A DNA stretch of 64,000 bases. Source: Bryobacter aggregatus MPL3. GTDB taxonomy: Bacteria; Acidobacteriota; Terriglobia; Bryobacterales; Bryobacteraceae. Position numbers and translations under genes: made by a program. The stretch covers positions 682,001-746,000 of the forward strand of contig NZ_JNIF01000004.1 in assembly GCF_000702445.1 (NCBI RefSeq), in the 5' to 3' direction. Below the pieces are notes generated by a model. It saw only the letters and a list, made by a program, of their open reading frames with translations, had not been told where the DNA came from and made no database searches. Within the stretch, counting starts at the first letter, position 1. Every line of letters begins with the position of its first letter. This document shows positions 16,055 through 25,017 of the stretch, piece by piece.

Positions 16055-17856
16055 TGGCGCAGAGGCTCCTTTCTCTGCGCGGTCCGCGCGGTCAACTGGC
16101 TGAAGCTGTTCAGTGACGCATAGTTGGCCAGAAAGCGCTCGAGCACGGCTGCAAACAAGTACACGCCGCCGCCGACAAACTGTTCTTCATCAAATTCAAT
16201 TTCCACATCAAACCCACGCGCAAAAGCGATGCCATCATCGGACACCAAACGCGCAAATTTTCGCTTCGACTTTAGTTGTTGAATCCCACTAATCACCCGT
16301 TCGCTATAAGGTGAGTTCGTAATGTTGTAGAGATTGAGAATCTGCTGCAGCGCCTCTTTGCCTTCTTCCACCAGGGAGAGATAGTTCAGAGAAAGATGTG
16401 ACACCAAACGCCAGTAGATATTCTTGCCGATCGCGGGGCGCAGAGTCGCGGTGGGCTTGCGGAGTGCGATGATGCGCTTGAGCGGTGCGCTCAATTCCAG
16501 CTCAAAATCCCCAGTCTCGTTTCCGAATGGCAGGCGGGATGGCAAATCACGGTTGGTGCAAAATGTTTTGACGGTGACCGAATCCATTTTGGGATGGATC
16601 GGCCGAAATGACAGGTCGACGAGTGACAGGTACATGTCTGTCCCGTCGTCGTTGGCTCGTGGCGAGGCGCGGCGCGAGGCCAGATAGAAAGTCTGCTGCT
16701 TCTGCGAGAGCTGCGCGTGGCGGATGGAATAGAACGGCTCGTAGGTCACCATCGTCTGCTGGTCGAGATCGATCGAGTTCACCTCGACGATGGAATGGAT
16801 CTCGAGTGCATTCATCCGGCGGACGTCCGGCACGATCGCGTACTCGGGCTTCTTCTGGTCGAGCAGGATGGGTTCGCAGGTTTGGGGAAACAGGTTGATG
16901 ATCGGCGTTGCTGCAGTACGGAAACTACTCGCATTGACGCCATTCTCGAGGCGCAATCGCGTCTCCTCAGAATCGATCCGCGAGATCAGGAAGACGACTT
17001 CGAATTCATTCTGGAATCCATGCGCCAGCACCTCCTCGAGGTTGCCGAGTTCAAGAAAGAAGAACTTCTCCGGAAACGCGAAGAATTCCTGCAACATGCG
17101 ATAAGCCAGGAAGGACCTGCCGGGATAATCAAGGACTCCCTCGTCCTTTTCAAAGCCCATGGGCCGCAGCGAGGAAACAGGGATCTCGATGGGTTGCTGC
17201 CGCGGCTCCTTCGGGTTCCGAACAAGGATGCGTGTGACGCGAGAGCAGAGCACTTCGTACAGCGAATGGATGGTTGCCGATTCGCCATTGAGGTAAAGCT
17301 GCAGCTTATCGAGCTTGAGCTGCGATAGATTGACGTCGCCCGGCGCTGTGAAGCGAACCGGGATCGCATACTGTGCATCGGTGGCCTTCAAGGCAGGGCG
17401 CAAACGGTCAGGAGTGGCAAACTCTGCCGATGCAGCGGTGACCGGATAGAGAGTGAGGTCGTAGCAGGTGCGGAACTTGCATGGGACACCCTGGACGGCC
17501 TTGGAGTAGAGGATGGAGCCGGCAGGCACAAGAAGCCCCTGATCGAGCCTGCCTTTCTCGGGATCGAGTTCAAACTCGACAATCGACATTGATGGAATCG
17601 GTCGAATGAAGTGCGGGTAGACGATGCCGAGAATTGCTTCCGTGAGTTCTGGAAACTCGTCGTCAATCTTGAGGTGAACACGGGCAGCGAGAAACGCAAA
17701 AGATTCGAGCAGACGCTCGACATGCGGATCTTCGCATTTGTCCCCTTCGAGGACCAGGCGCGAGGCAATCTTGGGATAGCGCTCCGCAAAATCCGCGGCC
17801 ATCTGGCGAATGTAGTTCAGCTCGCGTTCGTAATAGAGCAGGAGATCGTCGCGCAT
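16018..17856 (-). CDS. tssF: T6SS baseplate protein TssF
   Basis: A 612-residue TssF (ImpG/VasA family), the major baseplate wedge subunit. It begins with the typical LLLYYERELNYIRQMAADFA helix and continues with YPKIASRL, DPHVERLLESFAFLAARVH and FPELTEAILGIVYPHFIRP, all diagnostic of the family. Its ATG lies 2 bases after the tssE stop, and its 3' end overlaps tssG. Length is normal. Confidence 0.97.
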   Translation of the reverse strand: MRDDLLLYYERELNYIRQMAADFAERYPKIASRLVLEGDKCEDPHVERLLESFAFLAARVHLKIDDEFPELTEAILGIVYPHFIRPIPSMSIVEFELDPEKGRLDQGLLVPAGSILYSKAVQGVPCKFRTCYDLTLYPVTAASAEFATPDRLRPALKATDAQYAIPVRFTAPGDVNLSQLKLDKLQLYLNGESATIHSLYEVLCSRVTRILVRNPKEPRQQPIEIPVSSLRPMGFEKDEGVLDYPGRSFLAYRMLQEFFAFPEKFFFLELGNLEEVLAHGFQNEFEVVFLISRIDSEETRLRLENGVNASSFRTAATPIINLFPQTCEPILLDQKKPEYAIVPDVRRMNALEIHSIVEVNSIDLDQQTMVTYEPFYSIRHAQLSQKQQTFYLASRRASPRANDDGTDMYLSLVDLSFRPIHPKMDSVTVKTFCTNRDLPSRLPFGNETGDFELELSAPLKRIIALRKPTATLRPAIGKNIYWRLVSHLSLNYLSLVEEGKEALQQILNLYNITNSPYSERVISGIQQLKSKRKFARLVSDDGIAFARGFDVEIEFDEEQFVGGGVYLFAAVLERFLANYASLNSFSQLTARTAQRKEPLRQWPPRAGQKILI

Positions 17857-17858
17857 GC

Positions 17859-18356
17859 CTACTCAGCACCGTCCGTTTTCACTTTGTAGCTCTGGCTCAC
17901 GGCATCGAGAGTGGTGTCGAAAGTGATGTGTTCGGGCGCCGGGTCCATCAACAAGAGTGCCTCAATCCGAAAATCCAGGCGCTGGATGGATTTCTTCGAA
18001 TCGTCCCGCATCGGAATGACGCGCACGTCAGTGAGCCTTGGTTCGAAGAGCTGCACGGCTTTCTCGATTGCAGACAGAAGCCGTTCTTGTTCAATGACGC
18101 TCGACAGACTGATCGATGAGACATCCGGCAGTCCGTAGTTGTAGGCTGACTTGTTCAATTCAAGCAAGGAAGGATCCGGGGGAACCGCAATCCGTCTGGA
18201 GTTCAACAACCACTCCAGGTCCCGGCGTACAGCTGCCCGGAGCCGTCTGACCGATTCGGCGCGCGTGGGCGAGGCTTCGCTTGTGTTGCGGGGTTCCTGA
18301 TCGATCAAGCGATCGACCACGGAGAGAGTAACAAGTACATCGAGTTGGAAGGCCAC
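17859..18356 (-). CDS. tssE: T6SS baseplate protein TssE (gp25-like)
   Basis: A 165-residue TssE, homologous to the phage T4 gp25 wedge/lysozyme-fold protein, that helps start sheath polymerisation. It shows the gp25 pattern: VRRDLEWLLNSRR (about 43-55), an LNKSAYNYGLPDVSSIS segment, then EKAVQLFEPRLTDVRV and a LDFRIEALLLMDPAPEHITF strand pair. It is placed between tssA (15 bases upstream) and tssF (2 bases downstream). Confidence 0.94.
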   Translation of the reverse strand: MAFQLDVLVTLSVVDRLIDQEPRNTSEASPTRAESVRRLRAAVRRDLEWLLNSRRIAVPPDPSLLELNKSAYNYGLPDVSSISLSSVIEQERLLSAIEKAVQLFEPRLTDVRVIPMRDDSKKSIQRLDFRIEALLLMDPAPEHITFDTTLDAVSQSYKVKTDGAE

Positions 18357-18371
18357 TAGGACACCTCCACC

Positions 18372-20192
18372 TTAAGATCGCAGAGAAAGCGCACGGACCG
18401 GGTCCAAACGGCAAATTTGTTGGAAAACTCGGGAGCGATCAGATGAGCTGTCGATGGTGTCCTCGTGATAGAGATAGAGGTCTACGAGTGCCTGTACGAT
18501 GATGCTGCGCTCTTCCCACTCCGGCACCCGGAAGTCAGACATCTTCGATTTGATGTCCTCTAGAAAGGGTTGGGCAATCTCTTTCTGATTGGCCTGTACG
18601 CAGAGTTCAGCCACTTGGATCTGGCGTAAAAACTTACCTCGGGCAGAGGACTGCGTTTCGATTTCTGTCCGCATGATCTCGAGCGCTTTCGCCTTATCGC
18701 CACGGCGCAAGGCTTCCACTGCCACACGGAAGGGATCTGCCATCTTCTTGCGCCAGGGCAGGGGACTGGACTTGCTCGGTTGCGCTGGGGCCGGGGAGGC
18801 GGAATCGCTATCCGCGTTCTCTTCAATCGCTGGAGGATCATCTGTCAGATCGTCGATCCAGGCCAGGGTCTGCGGGTTGCAGGCCGGAGTGTCGTCCATC
18901 AGAATTGCATTGCGGATTTCGGGCACGTCGCGGACTAAGGTGCGGACTTCGCCGCGGATGGCCGTGGCGACCCCATTGTAATCATCGCCCAGGCCAATGC
19001 AGGCCTCGCAGGTCATCCGGTGCAGATCCATCCAGGCGCGGCTTGCCGGAAGCGCTAGTGCCGCCTCGGTCAAATCGAGCAATTCTTTCCATTTGGAATC
19101 GAGAAGATAAACCCGCAGTTGCCGGCGGATCTCGGTTGGCGGCGCTTCGAGAGAGCGCATTTCCCCCTTGTGGGCAGCCGCCCGCAACTCGCCAAAACGA
19201 AGACCGCGCATCATCAGATAAGATCCGGGATTCGTCGGATCGAGAGCCCGCAACTGGGCCGTCACCTGGACAGCAGATTCGATCAGTGCTTTCCTGCTGG
19301 GAGGTTCGGCGCCAGTAAAGGCGCTGATATTGATCCCGGGGCTGGCTGCCACTGGTGCGGCGCCTGCAACGGCTGCTTCCTCACTGGATTCACTGGTGGG
19401 CGCTGCTTCCTCACTGATCGGGTCCGGCTCCAACTCGCGTTTCTTGTCGAGCAGAACCTTGGTGACCTGCTTGATCTCTTCGATGGCCTGCCGGAAGCGT
19501 GTGTAAGAAGGCGAGAATTCCCCAAATTTTTCGTCGCACAGATCGCTCAACGACTTTGTCTGCGTGAGAACGAGATTTAACGTCGCGTCCAGGTTGACGT
19601 AGAACGACTTGGGGGTGACCGCAAACGAATCGTCAAATGTCTCTGGCGCGAGCTTGCCTTCGTCGAGCTTCGTTTTGCGGGATTCTCGTGCCGAATCCGA
19701 ATTGATCTGGTCCTCGTAGCCGACTTCGCGGGACTCCTTGTACTTCAAGTAGGAGTAACCGTCCTTGGTCAGGCTGGCATCGCGGCTCAGCTTGATGGCC
19801 TGATTGGCCAGCCAGTCGAGCGGGGTGGCGCGAAACTCCGCTTCATCGTCTTCGAGTTCCGGATAAAGATGATCCCAGAAATCGCGGACCAACGCTTCGA
19901 TCAAGCTGAAGCCTTCGATAAGCCCGGAGAAGGCGCGCTGCCGGACCGCCGCCTCTGTCAGCCAGGCAGCAAGCTGCAAGTCCTTCGAGCGCGTCGCGAT
20001 GGATTCTTCACAGAGTTTGTGTGTGAGGGGCCAATCGGCGATTTTGCGCTCGCGCTTCCAATCGCCTTGGTCGATGTCCTCTTCCTCTCGTCTGGCTTCT
20101 TTGATCTTGTCGTAGACGGGGTCATAGCGTAGGTCGGCGCCGCCAGGATTTTCACCGGCGATGGGGTTGAGGATATCTTCGCGAAAGGGCAT
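18372..20192 (-). CDS. tssA: T6SS cap/assembly protein TssA (ImpA family), large form
   Basis: A 606-residue TssA, which coordinates tube and sheath polymerisation from the baseplate or distal end. The N-terminal ImpA domain (about 8-140) is clear: PIAGENPGGADLRYDP, then EESIATRSKDLQLAAWLTEA and FWDHLYPELEDD. The middle is charged and Ala/Pro-rich (about 270-300). The C-terminal part (about 480-606) resembles the VasJ/TssA C-terminal domain and ends near LDPVRALSLRS. It starts 4 bases after the tagJ stop. Confidence 0.93.
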   Translation of the reverse strand: MPFREDILNPIAGENPGGADLRYDPVYDKIKEARREEEDIDQGDWKRERKIADWPLTHKLCEESIATRSKDLQLAAWLTEAAVRQRAFSGLIEGFSLIEALVRDFWDHLYPELEDDEAEFRATPLDWLANQAIKLSRDASLTKDGYSYLKYKESREVGYEDQINSDSARESRKTKLDEGKLAPETFDDSFAVTPKSFYVNLDATLNLVLTQTKSLSDLCDEKFGEFSPSYTRFRQAIEEIKQVTKVLLDKKRELEPDPISEEAAPTSESSEEAAVAGAAPVAASPGINISAFTGAEPPSRKALIESAVQVTAQLRALDPTNPGSYLMMRGLRFGELRAAAHKGEMRSLEAPPTEIRRQLRVYLLDSKWKELLDLTEAALALPASRAWMDLHRMTCEACIGLGDDYNGVATAIRGEVRTLVRDVPEIRNAILMDDTPACNPQTLAWIDDLTDDPPAIEENADSDSASPAPAQPSKSSPLPWRKKMADPFRVAVEALRRGDKAKALEIMRTEIETQSSARGKFLRQIQVAELCVQANQKEIAQPFLEDIKSKMSDFRVPEWEERSIIVQALVDLYLYHEDTIDSSSDRSRVFQQICRLDPVRALSLRS

Positions 20193-20196
20193 TCTT

Positions 20197-20949
20197 CTAG
20201 GAGTTCAAACTAATTGTCGCCGAGCTGTCGGAATGCGAAGTGCCTTCTGGCGTATCGAATTCGAGCGTACGGACTTCGAGGAACGGAACTTCCACTCCAT
20301 CCACCAGGAGCATTTTCTGTCCTAGAGGATAGCTGGAGCCTTCATCCTCAACCCACAGAGTCTGCCGGCCAAGCCAAACAGATTCCTCGGGGTAGGTGAA
20401 GGAGAACGGATAAATGGCAGGGAGCAGCACTTCTCCCATATCGGTGCCTTGGAACTTAGGACCTGTCTTGATGAAGGCGGGCGTCCAAAGTGTGTCGCGG
20501 AGATTCTTCGGCTTCTCGATGCGGATCGAGGCGATGTGCTCGAATTGAACCCACATATAAGAACCTGCGCCAAAGACTTCGAGACGCGCTCCGAGGTCGT
20601 GATCGGCGTCGCGGATCTCGCTAAAGGGCTGGCCGTTGAGTTTCCCGGATACCTTGGCGTTCGCCGTGGTTTTGGGGAAGCTTTGGTTCTTATACATCGC
20701 GTGGCGTTCGCGTTCGGCATGAATCGCCGAGAAATACAAGATGGCCCCAATCTTGGCCTGTTCGCTGGCGCCAGCCAGAAGGTTGAGGTGCTTTTCGGCG
20801 CGATCCAGTTCGCCCGCAATGGAGAGGGCTTCAAAGAGTGTTGTGCGCGCCGCCGTGTCTGTGGGGTGATTACGCAGATGTCCGGCAAGCGATTCGATCG
20901 CTTGCCGGACTTGCCCTGCTTCGATGAGTTGAGCAGCAGGATTTGCCAT
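20197..20949 (-). CDS. tagJ: T6SS accessory protein TagJ (ImpE family)
   Basis: A 250-residue ImpE/TagJ protein. Residues 1-100 form TPR-like helices (AGQVRQAIESLAGHLRNHPTD, LFEALSIAGELDRAEKHLNLL). The C-terminal half is a beta-rich domain (FGAGSYMWVQFEHIASIRIEKP, then LLPAIYPFSFTYPEESVWLGRQ). In other systems TagJ binds the TssB N-terminus and is linked to ClpV-independent or modulated sheath recycling. Its presence assigns this locus to the TagJ-containing T6SS subset. It lies between hcp (1 base) and tssA (4 bases). Confidence 0.93.
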   Translation of the reverse strand: MANPAAQLIEAGQVRQAIESLAGHLRNHPTDTAARTTLFEALSIAGELDRAEKHLNLLAGASEQAKIGAILYFSAIHAERERHAMYKNQSFPKTTANAKVSGKLNGQPFSEIRDADHDLGARLEVFGAGSYMWVQFEHIASIRIEKPKNLRDTLWTPAFIKTGPKFQGTDMGEVLLPAIYPFSFTYPEESVWLGRQTLWVEDEGSSYPLGQKMLLVDGVEVPFLEVRTLEFDTPEGTSHSDSSATISLNS

Positions 20950-20950
20950 T

Positions 20951-21427
20951 TTAGAGAGGCTTGTTTTCCTTGACGCTGTACTTCATGAACTTGAAGCCGT
21001 CGAGGCCCTTCTTGTCTGGTTTCTCCGGCGCATAACCGAACTCGAGTTCTTCATAAGCCAGGGAAACAGATTCAGAGGGATTCTCGCCGCCGCCAGAAAC
21101 CTGGAGCGAGGAGACATACACCTGCTTCAGGATGATGTGGAAGTATTCCTGGTTGGTATCGCTGATCTGCTTCATGAAGCCGAGGGTCGCTTGCGTGAAG
21201 GCCTTGCAAATCAAGCAGTTCTTCAGTAGTTCATGCGAGGTCGGATCGACGCTCTTCATGATGCTCAACTCAGAGAAGTCCGGCCGGCCGGCGCGGCTTT
21301 CACCGGAGGCCTTGGCGCTGGCTGCTGAATTGTGTGCGCCCCAGCTGAAGCTCTGAATTTCAATCGCCTTCTTCACAACCGAGGAAGTACCTTCCAGGCC
21401 CTCGATGAGTAAGTAACTGTTTGTCAT
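20951..21427 (-). CDS. hcp: T6SS tube protein Hcp (TssD)
   Basis: A 158-residue Hcp, the hexameric ring protein of the inner tube that is propelled with the spike. Typical features are the opening NSYLLIEGLEG and IEIQSFSWGAHN, then GRPDFSELSIMKSVDPTS and YFHIILKQVYVSSLQVSGG, ending with the FGYAP beta-strand. Size is usual. GGAG lies upstream of the ATG at 21427, and 69 bases separate it from tssC, which leaves room for a separate promoter or processing site. Hcp is usually expressed more strongly than its neighbours. Confidence 0.97.
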   Translation of the reverse strand: MTNSYLLIEGLEGTSSVVKKAIEIQSFSWGAHNSAASAKASGESRAGRPDFSELSIMKSVDPTSHELLKNCLICKAFTQATLGFMKQISDTNQEYFHIILKQVYVSSLQVSGGGENPSESVSLAYEELEFGYAPEKPDKKGLDGFKFMKYSVKENKPL

Positions 21428-21496
21428 GTTGTTTGTGTTGCTCCTTCTGTATATGTAAGCGTCTACCTTGCAGTGTTTGGGTCACTGGGGCAGGAA

Positions 21497-22975
21497 TTAT
21501 TTTGCTGCTGCCGGCAATTCCGCCACAAGGCGCAACGACACGGTCAATTCATCCAACTGGAAGTGGGGGCGCAGGAAGGCGACAGCGCGATAAGCGCCAG
21601 GCTTTCCCGGAACATCCACCACGTCGATGCGAGCTTCGCGGAGCGGGCACTTGGCCTTAGCCGCCGGGCTGGCATTGTCGTCGGGAGTTACATACTGAGT
21701 GATCCAGCGATTGAGAAAGTTCTCTGCATCCGAACGCGACATGAAGCTGCCGATCTTGTCACGCATCATCGACTTGAGATAGTGCGCATAGCGGCTGACT
21801 GCCATGATGTAGGGGAGCTGGGTGGAGAGCCGGGCATTGGCATTGGCCTTGTCGTCATCGTAGAGCTTCGGCTTCTGGCCGCTCTGTACGCTGAAGAACG
21901 CGGCGTAGTCGGTGCCCTTGCAGTGGCAAAGCGGAATGAATCCCAGATCTGCCAGTTCCTTCTCACGCCGGTCGGTGATCGGCGTTTCCGTCGGGCACTT
22001 CATCACAACGTCGCCGGAGTCCGTGGCAAAGTTATGAACGGGCAGACCTTCCACAAGGCCGCCGCCTTCCACACCACGGATCGAAACGCACATGCCGTAC
22101 TTCATAAAGCTGTCGGCGAGGCGAGTGCCCAGGGAGTAGGCTGCATTGGACCAGACATACTTGCCATGATCGGAACCGTCGACGTTCTCTTCATAATTGA
22201 AGTCTTCGATCGGCTTGGTGTCCCGCCCATAGGGCAGACGGCCGAGAGTACGCGGCATGCAGAGACCGACGTAGCGGGAATCTTCGCTTTGCCGGAAGCT
22301 CTTCCACTTGGCGTATTCAGTGGAATCGAATACCTTGGCAAGGTCGCGAGGCGCATCGATCTGCGTCCAGCTATCGAGATTAACGAGGCTCGGTGCTGCG
22401 GCAGCAAAGAAGGGAGCGTGCGCGGCCGATGCGACTTGCGAGATCTTTTCGAGCAATTCGACATCTTCCGGATGCTTGCCAAACTCGAAGTCGCCGATGA
22501 GTGCGCCGTAGGGAGCACCACCGAAGACGCCGTACTCTTCTTCGTAGATCTTCTTGAAGAGAGCGCTCTGATCGAATTCAGGGGCGCGCTGCAAGTCGCG
22601 GAGAAGGTCCTTTTTGGAGGCGTTCATCACACGGATTTTGAGGTTGGCGCTGGTATTGGAATTGAATACCATGTGCCGCAACCCGCGCCAGGAGCCTTCG
22701 AGCTTCTGGAAGTCCGCGTGATGGAGGATTTCGTTCAGTTGGAGCGAGAGAAGATGATCGATCTGCGCAATGCGCTGATTGATCATGGTTTCAACATCGC
22801 GTGCCACATTCATGTGGCCTTCGAGGAACTGGCCGACAAACTCCTTGACGAGATTTTTGCCACGCTCACGGGCCGGGGTATCCGTTCCGAAGCGGCCTTG
22901 CTCGACGATACTGTCAAGCAGGTCTAGTTCTTGTGCCTCTGCTGCCTGCGCGCCTGCTGCTTTTTCTAAGGCCAT
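21497..22975 (-). CDS. tssC: T6SS sheath large subunit TssC
   Basis: A 492-residue TssC (VipB/EvpB family), the large subunit of the contractile sheath. Diagnostic stretches are INQRIAQIDHLLSLQLNEIL, LEGSWRGLRHMVFNS, FDQSALFKKIYEEEYG and GGAPYGALIGDFEF, then the RTLGRLPYGRDT motif and the C-terminal VSRYAHYLKSMMRDKIGSF. The gene begins 5 bases after the tssB stop, and the two are always co-expressed to build the sheath heterodimer. A long open frame exists on the opposite strand but is a shadow. Confidence 0.97.
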   Translation of the reverse strand: MALEKAAGAQAAEAQELDLLDSIVEQGRFGTDTPARERGKNLVKEFVGQFLEGHMNVARDVETMINQRIAQIDHLLSLQLNEILHHADFQKLEGSWRGLRHMVFNSNTSANLKIRVMNASKKDLLRDLQRAPEFDQSALFKKIYEEEYGVFGGAPYGALIGDFEFGKHPEDVELLEKISQVASAAHAPFFAAAAPSLVNLDSWTQIDAPRDLAKVFDSTEYAKWKSFRQSEDSRYVGLCMPRTLGRLPYGRDTKPIEDFNYEENVDGSDHGKYVWSNAAYSLGTRLADSFMKYGMCVSIRGVEGGGLVEGLPVHNFATDSGDVVMKCPTETPITDRREKELADLGFIPLCHCKGTDYAAFFSVQSGQKPKLYDDDKANANARLSTQLPYIMAVSRYAHYLKSMMRDKIGSFMSRSDAENFLNRWITQYVTPDDNASPAAKAKCPLREARIDVVDVPGKPGAYRAVAFLRPHFQLDELTVSLRLVAELPAAAK

Positions 22976-22980
22976 GGTCG

Positions 22981-23493
22981 CTACTCCTTATCCTTGCCAA
23001 TTTCGCCCTTGATCTTCTCGAGGGATTCAGGCTTAGAGATCACATCCAAAAGAGACTCTTCCAGCTTGTCGTTCCCCTGCAGGCTGCCACGGAGATCCGA
23101 CAAGCGAGTACGCAGGTCGAGCAACTCCTTCAAGGGGCCAACTTGCTTGGCGATGTTGCCTGGTTCAAAATCGTCCATGCTCTTAAAGCTCAGGTCCACG
23201 CGGAGCTGGCCGGCATTGGGATCTTCGCTCAGCTTGTTTTCAACGGTGAGGAAGAGATGCGGCTTCATTGCCTCGAGAACCTTGTCGAAGTTGTCGGGAT
23301 CGATTTCGACAAACTTGCGTTCCTTGAGTTTCGGAAGCGGGTCTGTCGGGTGCCCGGTAAAATCACCAAGCACGCCCATCACGAAGGGCAGTTCTTTCAG
23401 TTCAATGGCATCGCCGACCTGAACATCGTACGTAATCTGTACGCGCGGTGGGCGAACCTTGTCCAATTTGTGTTGGGTGCTATCGCGTCCCAT
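22981..23493 (-). CDS. tssB: T6SS sheath small subunit TssB
   Basis: A 170-residue TssB (VipA/ImpB family), partner of TssC in the contractile sheath. Characteristic segments are RPPRVQITYDVQVGD, LPFVMGVLGDFTG and RKFVEIDPDNFDKVLEAMKP, then LSFKSMDDFEPGNIAKQV and the C-terminal helix. The frame stays open far upstream, to 24213, but that part lies antisense to tssK. The real start is the ATG at 23493, preceded by a perfect GGAGG (plus-strand positions 23501-23505) 7 bases away. It is the first gene of the minus-strand structural operon. Confidence 0.97.
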   Translation of the reverse strand: MGRDSTQHKLDKVRPPRVQITYDVQVGDAIELKELPFVMGVLGDFTGHPTDPLPKLKERKFVEIDPDNFDKVLEAMKPHLFLTVENKLSEDPNAGQLRVDLSFKSMDDFEPGNIAKQVGPLKELLDLRTRLSDLRGSLQGNDKLEESLLDVISKPESLEKIKGEIGKDKE

Positions 23494-23555
23494 GGGGTAT
23501 CCTCCTTGAAGATTGATCGATGAATCTGCTGCCTTCCAGGGAAGGGCTGACTTCG

Positions 23556-23586
23556 ATACTGTATAGGAAAAACGATGTCTTGGGAA
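23556..23586 (-). promoter_or_regulatory. Possible tssB promoter in divergent tssB/tssK region
   Basis: On the minus strand TTCCCA (23586-23581) and TACAGT (23563-23558) are separated by 17 bases, each matching 4 of 6 consensus positions. The -10 overlaps a small perfect inverted repeat ATAC-T-GTAT (23556-23564), which could be a regulator half-site pair. It lies in the 162-base divergent region between tssB and tssK. It is only a candidate. Confidence 0.33.
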
Positions 23587-23655
23587 TAGGGGTAAGGCGA
23601 TGATAGCGCGATCTAGTAGGAAGCTGAACGCTAGCATAGGGGAAGTGGCGAATCG

Positions 23656-25017
23656 ATGAAACAACTGCAACCGGTGATCTGGTCGAAGGGCACTTTCCTG
23701 CAGCCTCAACACCTGCAAACCCAAGATAGATATTTGGAAAGCCTGCTGCATTTCAGGCAGGAAGCATTGCGGTTTGCGCCGTATGGCTTTCAGAAGCTGG
23801 TCTTCAGCCAACAGGCGCTGGCCGCGGGGCAACTGTCGATCGAGGTCGCAAGCGGCCTGCTGGCCGACGGCTTGGCCTTTGACATTCCGGGGAGCGATCT
23901 TGCTCCCGAAGGCAAGGCTTTGGCGACGTGGTTTGAGCCGGTGCAGGGCGTAGCTCCGGCGAGCCTCGATCTTTTCCTGGCGGTGCCTACCTATCGCCAT
24001 GGTGGAGCGAATGTCGGGCGTCCTCAGGTGCAGAAAGACGGCCGCTATCTCGTCGAAACCTTGTTGGTGAACGATGAGAACAGCGGGCTGGCGCAGAAGC
24101 CTGTGCAGGTGGCGCGCAAGAACTTCCGCATTCTGACGGAATACGAATTGGGCGAAGGCATGACCAGCATTCGGCTGGCGCGTGTCCGTAAGGACGAAGC
24201 GGGGCAGTTTCAATTGGATCAGTCCTTCGTTCCTCCTCTCCTCGACATAGCGTCAAATGATCACATCATGGGCCTCGCCCGCCGTACGGTCGAGCTTTTG
24301 GCGGCGAAGAGCGCAAATTTAGCCGGAATGCGCCGTCAGAAGAACTTGAGTTTAGCCGATTTTACTTCCGGCGATATCGCAAATTTCTGGCTGCTTTATA
24401 CGATCAACTCCAGCCTTCCTGTGGTGCGCCATGCTTTCGAGTCCAGGCATGGTCACCCCGAAGAACTATACGCGGAATTAACTGCCCTTGCTGGCGCACT
24501 CACTACGTTTTCAAACGAGATTGAGCCGGCGGATTTGCCTCCTTACCGGCACGACGATCTCGGTCCTTGCTATCGCGATCTCTGCCAGAAGATCTACAAG
24601 CTGCTCGAGTCGACGGTGCCGACGAATTTCGTTTCGATCCCGCTCAAGCTGATGCAGCAGAGTATCTATGCGGCGTCTCTCGATGACGAGAAGCTGCTGC
24701 GCAACACGCGTTTCTATCTGGCGGTGAGCGCTGAGGTTGGAGAAGGAGAATTGATCCAGCGAACGCCTCTGCTCGGCAAACTCTGCTCGGCCACCCACAT
24801 TGAGCATCTGGTTCGCAATGCCTTGCCCGGAGTCCCTCTGACGCATTTGCCGGTGCCTCCCAACAGCATTCCGGTCAAGCTGAACTTCCAATACTTCGGC
24901 CTGACGCAGGTGGGCGGGGCCTGGGAAGCGGTGGCGCGGAGCCGCAACATCGCCTTCTACGCGCCTTCTGAGCTTGCTTTGCTCAAGGCGGAGATCATCG
25001 TCGTCTTTCCTGGATGA
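23656..25017 (+). CDS. tssK: T6SS baseplate-membrane linker TssK
   Basis: A 453-residue TssK (ImpJ/VasE family), the trimeric baseplate subunit that docks the baseplate to the TssJLM membrane complex. The N-terminus PVIWSKGTFLQPQHLQTQDRY (split here as PVIWSKGTFLQPQHLQ then TQDRY) is diagnostic. The usual VASGLLADGLAFDIP, LDLFLAVPTYRHG, HIMGLARRTVELLAAK and C-terminal FYAPSELALLKAEIIVV follow. It is divergent from tssB. A short unknown gene overlaps its stop by ATGA, in the position where tssL (DotU) commonly occurs. TssL is not in the window. Confidence 0.96.
   Translation: MKQLQPVIWSKGTFLQPQHLQTQDRYLESLLHFRQEALRFAPYGFQKLVFSQQALAAGQLSIEVASGLLADGLAFDIPGSDLAPEGKALATWFEPVQGVAPASLDLFLAVPTYRHGGANVGRPQVQKDGRYLVETLLVNDENSGLAQKPVQVARKNFRILTEYELGEGMTSIRLARVRKDEAGQFQLDQSFVPPLLDIASNDHIMGLARRTVELLAAKSANLAGMRRQKNLSLADFTSGDIANFWLLYTINSSLPVVRHAFESRHGHPEELYAELTALAGALTTFSNEIEPADLPPYRHDDLGPCYRDLCQKIYKLLESTVPTNFVSIPLKLMQQSIYAASLDDEKLLRNTRFYLAVSAEVGEGELIQRTPLLGKLCSATHIEHLVRNALPGVPLTHLPVPPNSIPVKLNFQYFGLTQVGGAWEAVARSRNIAFYAPSELALLKAEIIVVFPG

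Noticed and set aside
21473-22927. 484-residue plus-strand open frame opposite tssC
   Set aside because: It is antisense to a clear TssC gene, rich in His/Arg/Val shadow composition and has no family features.
23494-24213. N-terminal extension of the tssB frame up to 24213
   Set aside because: It runs antisense into tssK; a perfect GGAGG and the family start support ATG at 23493.
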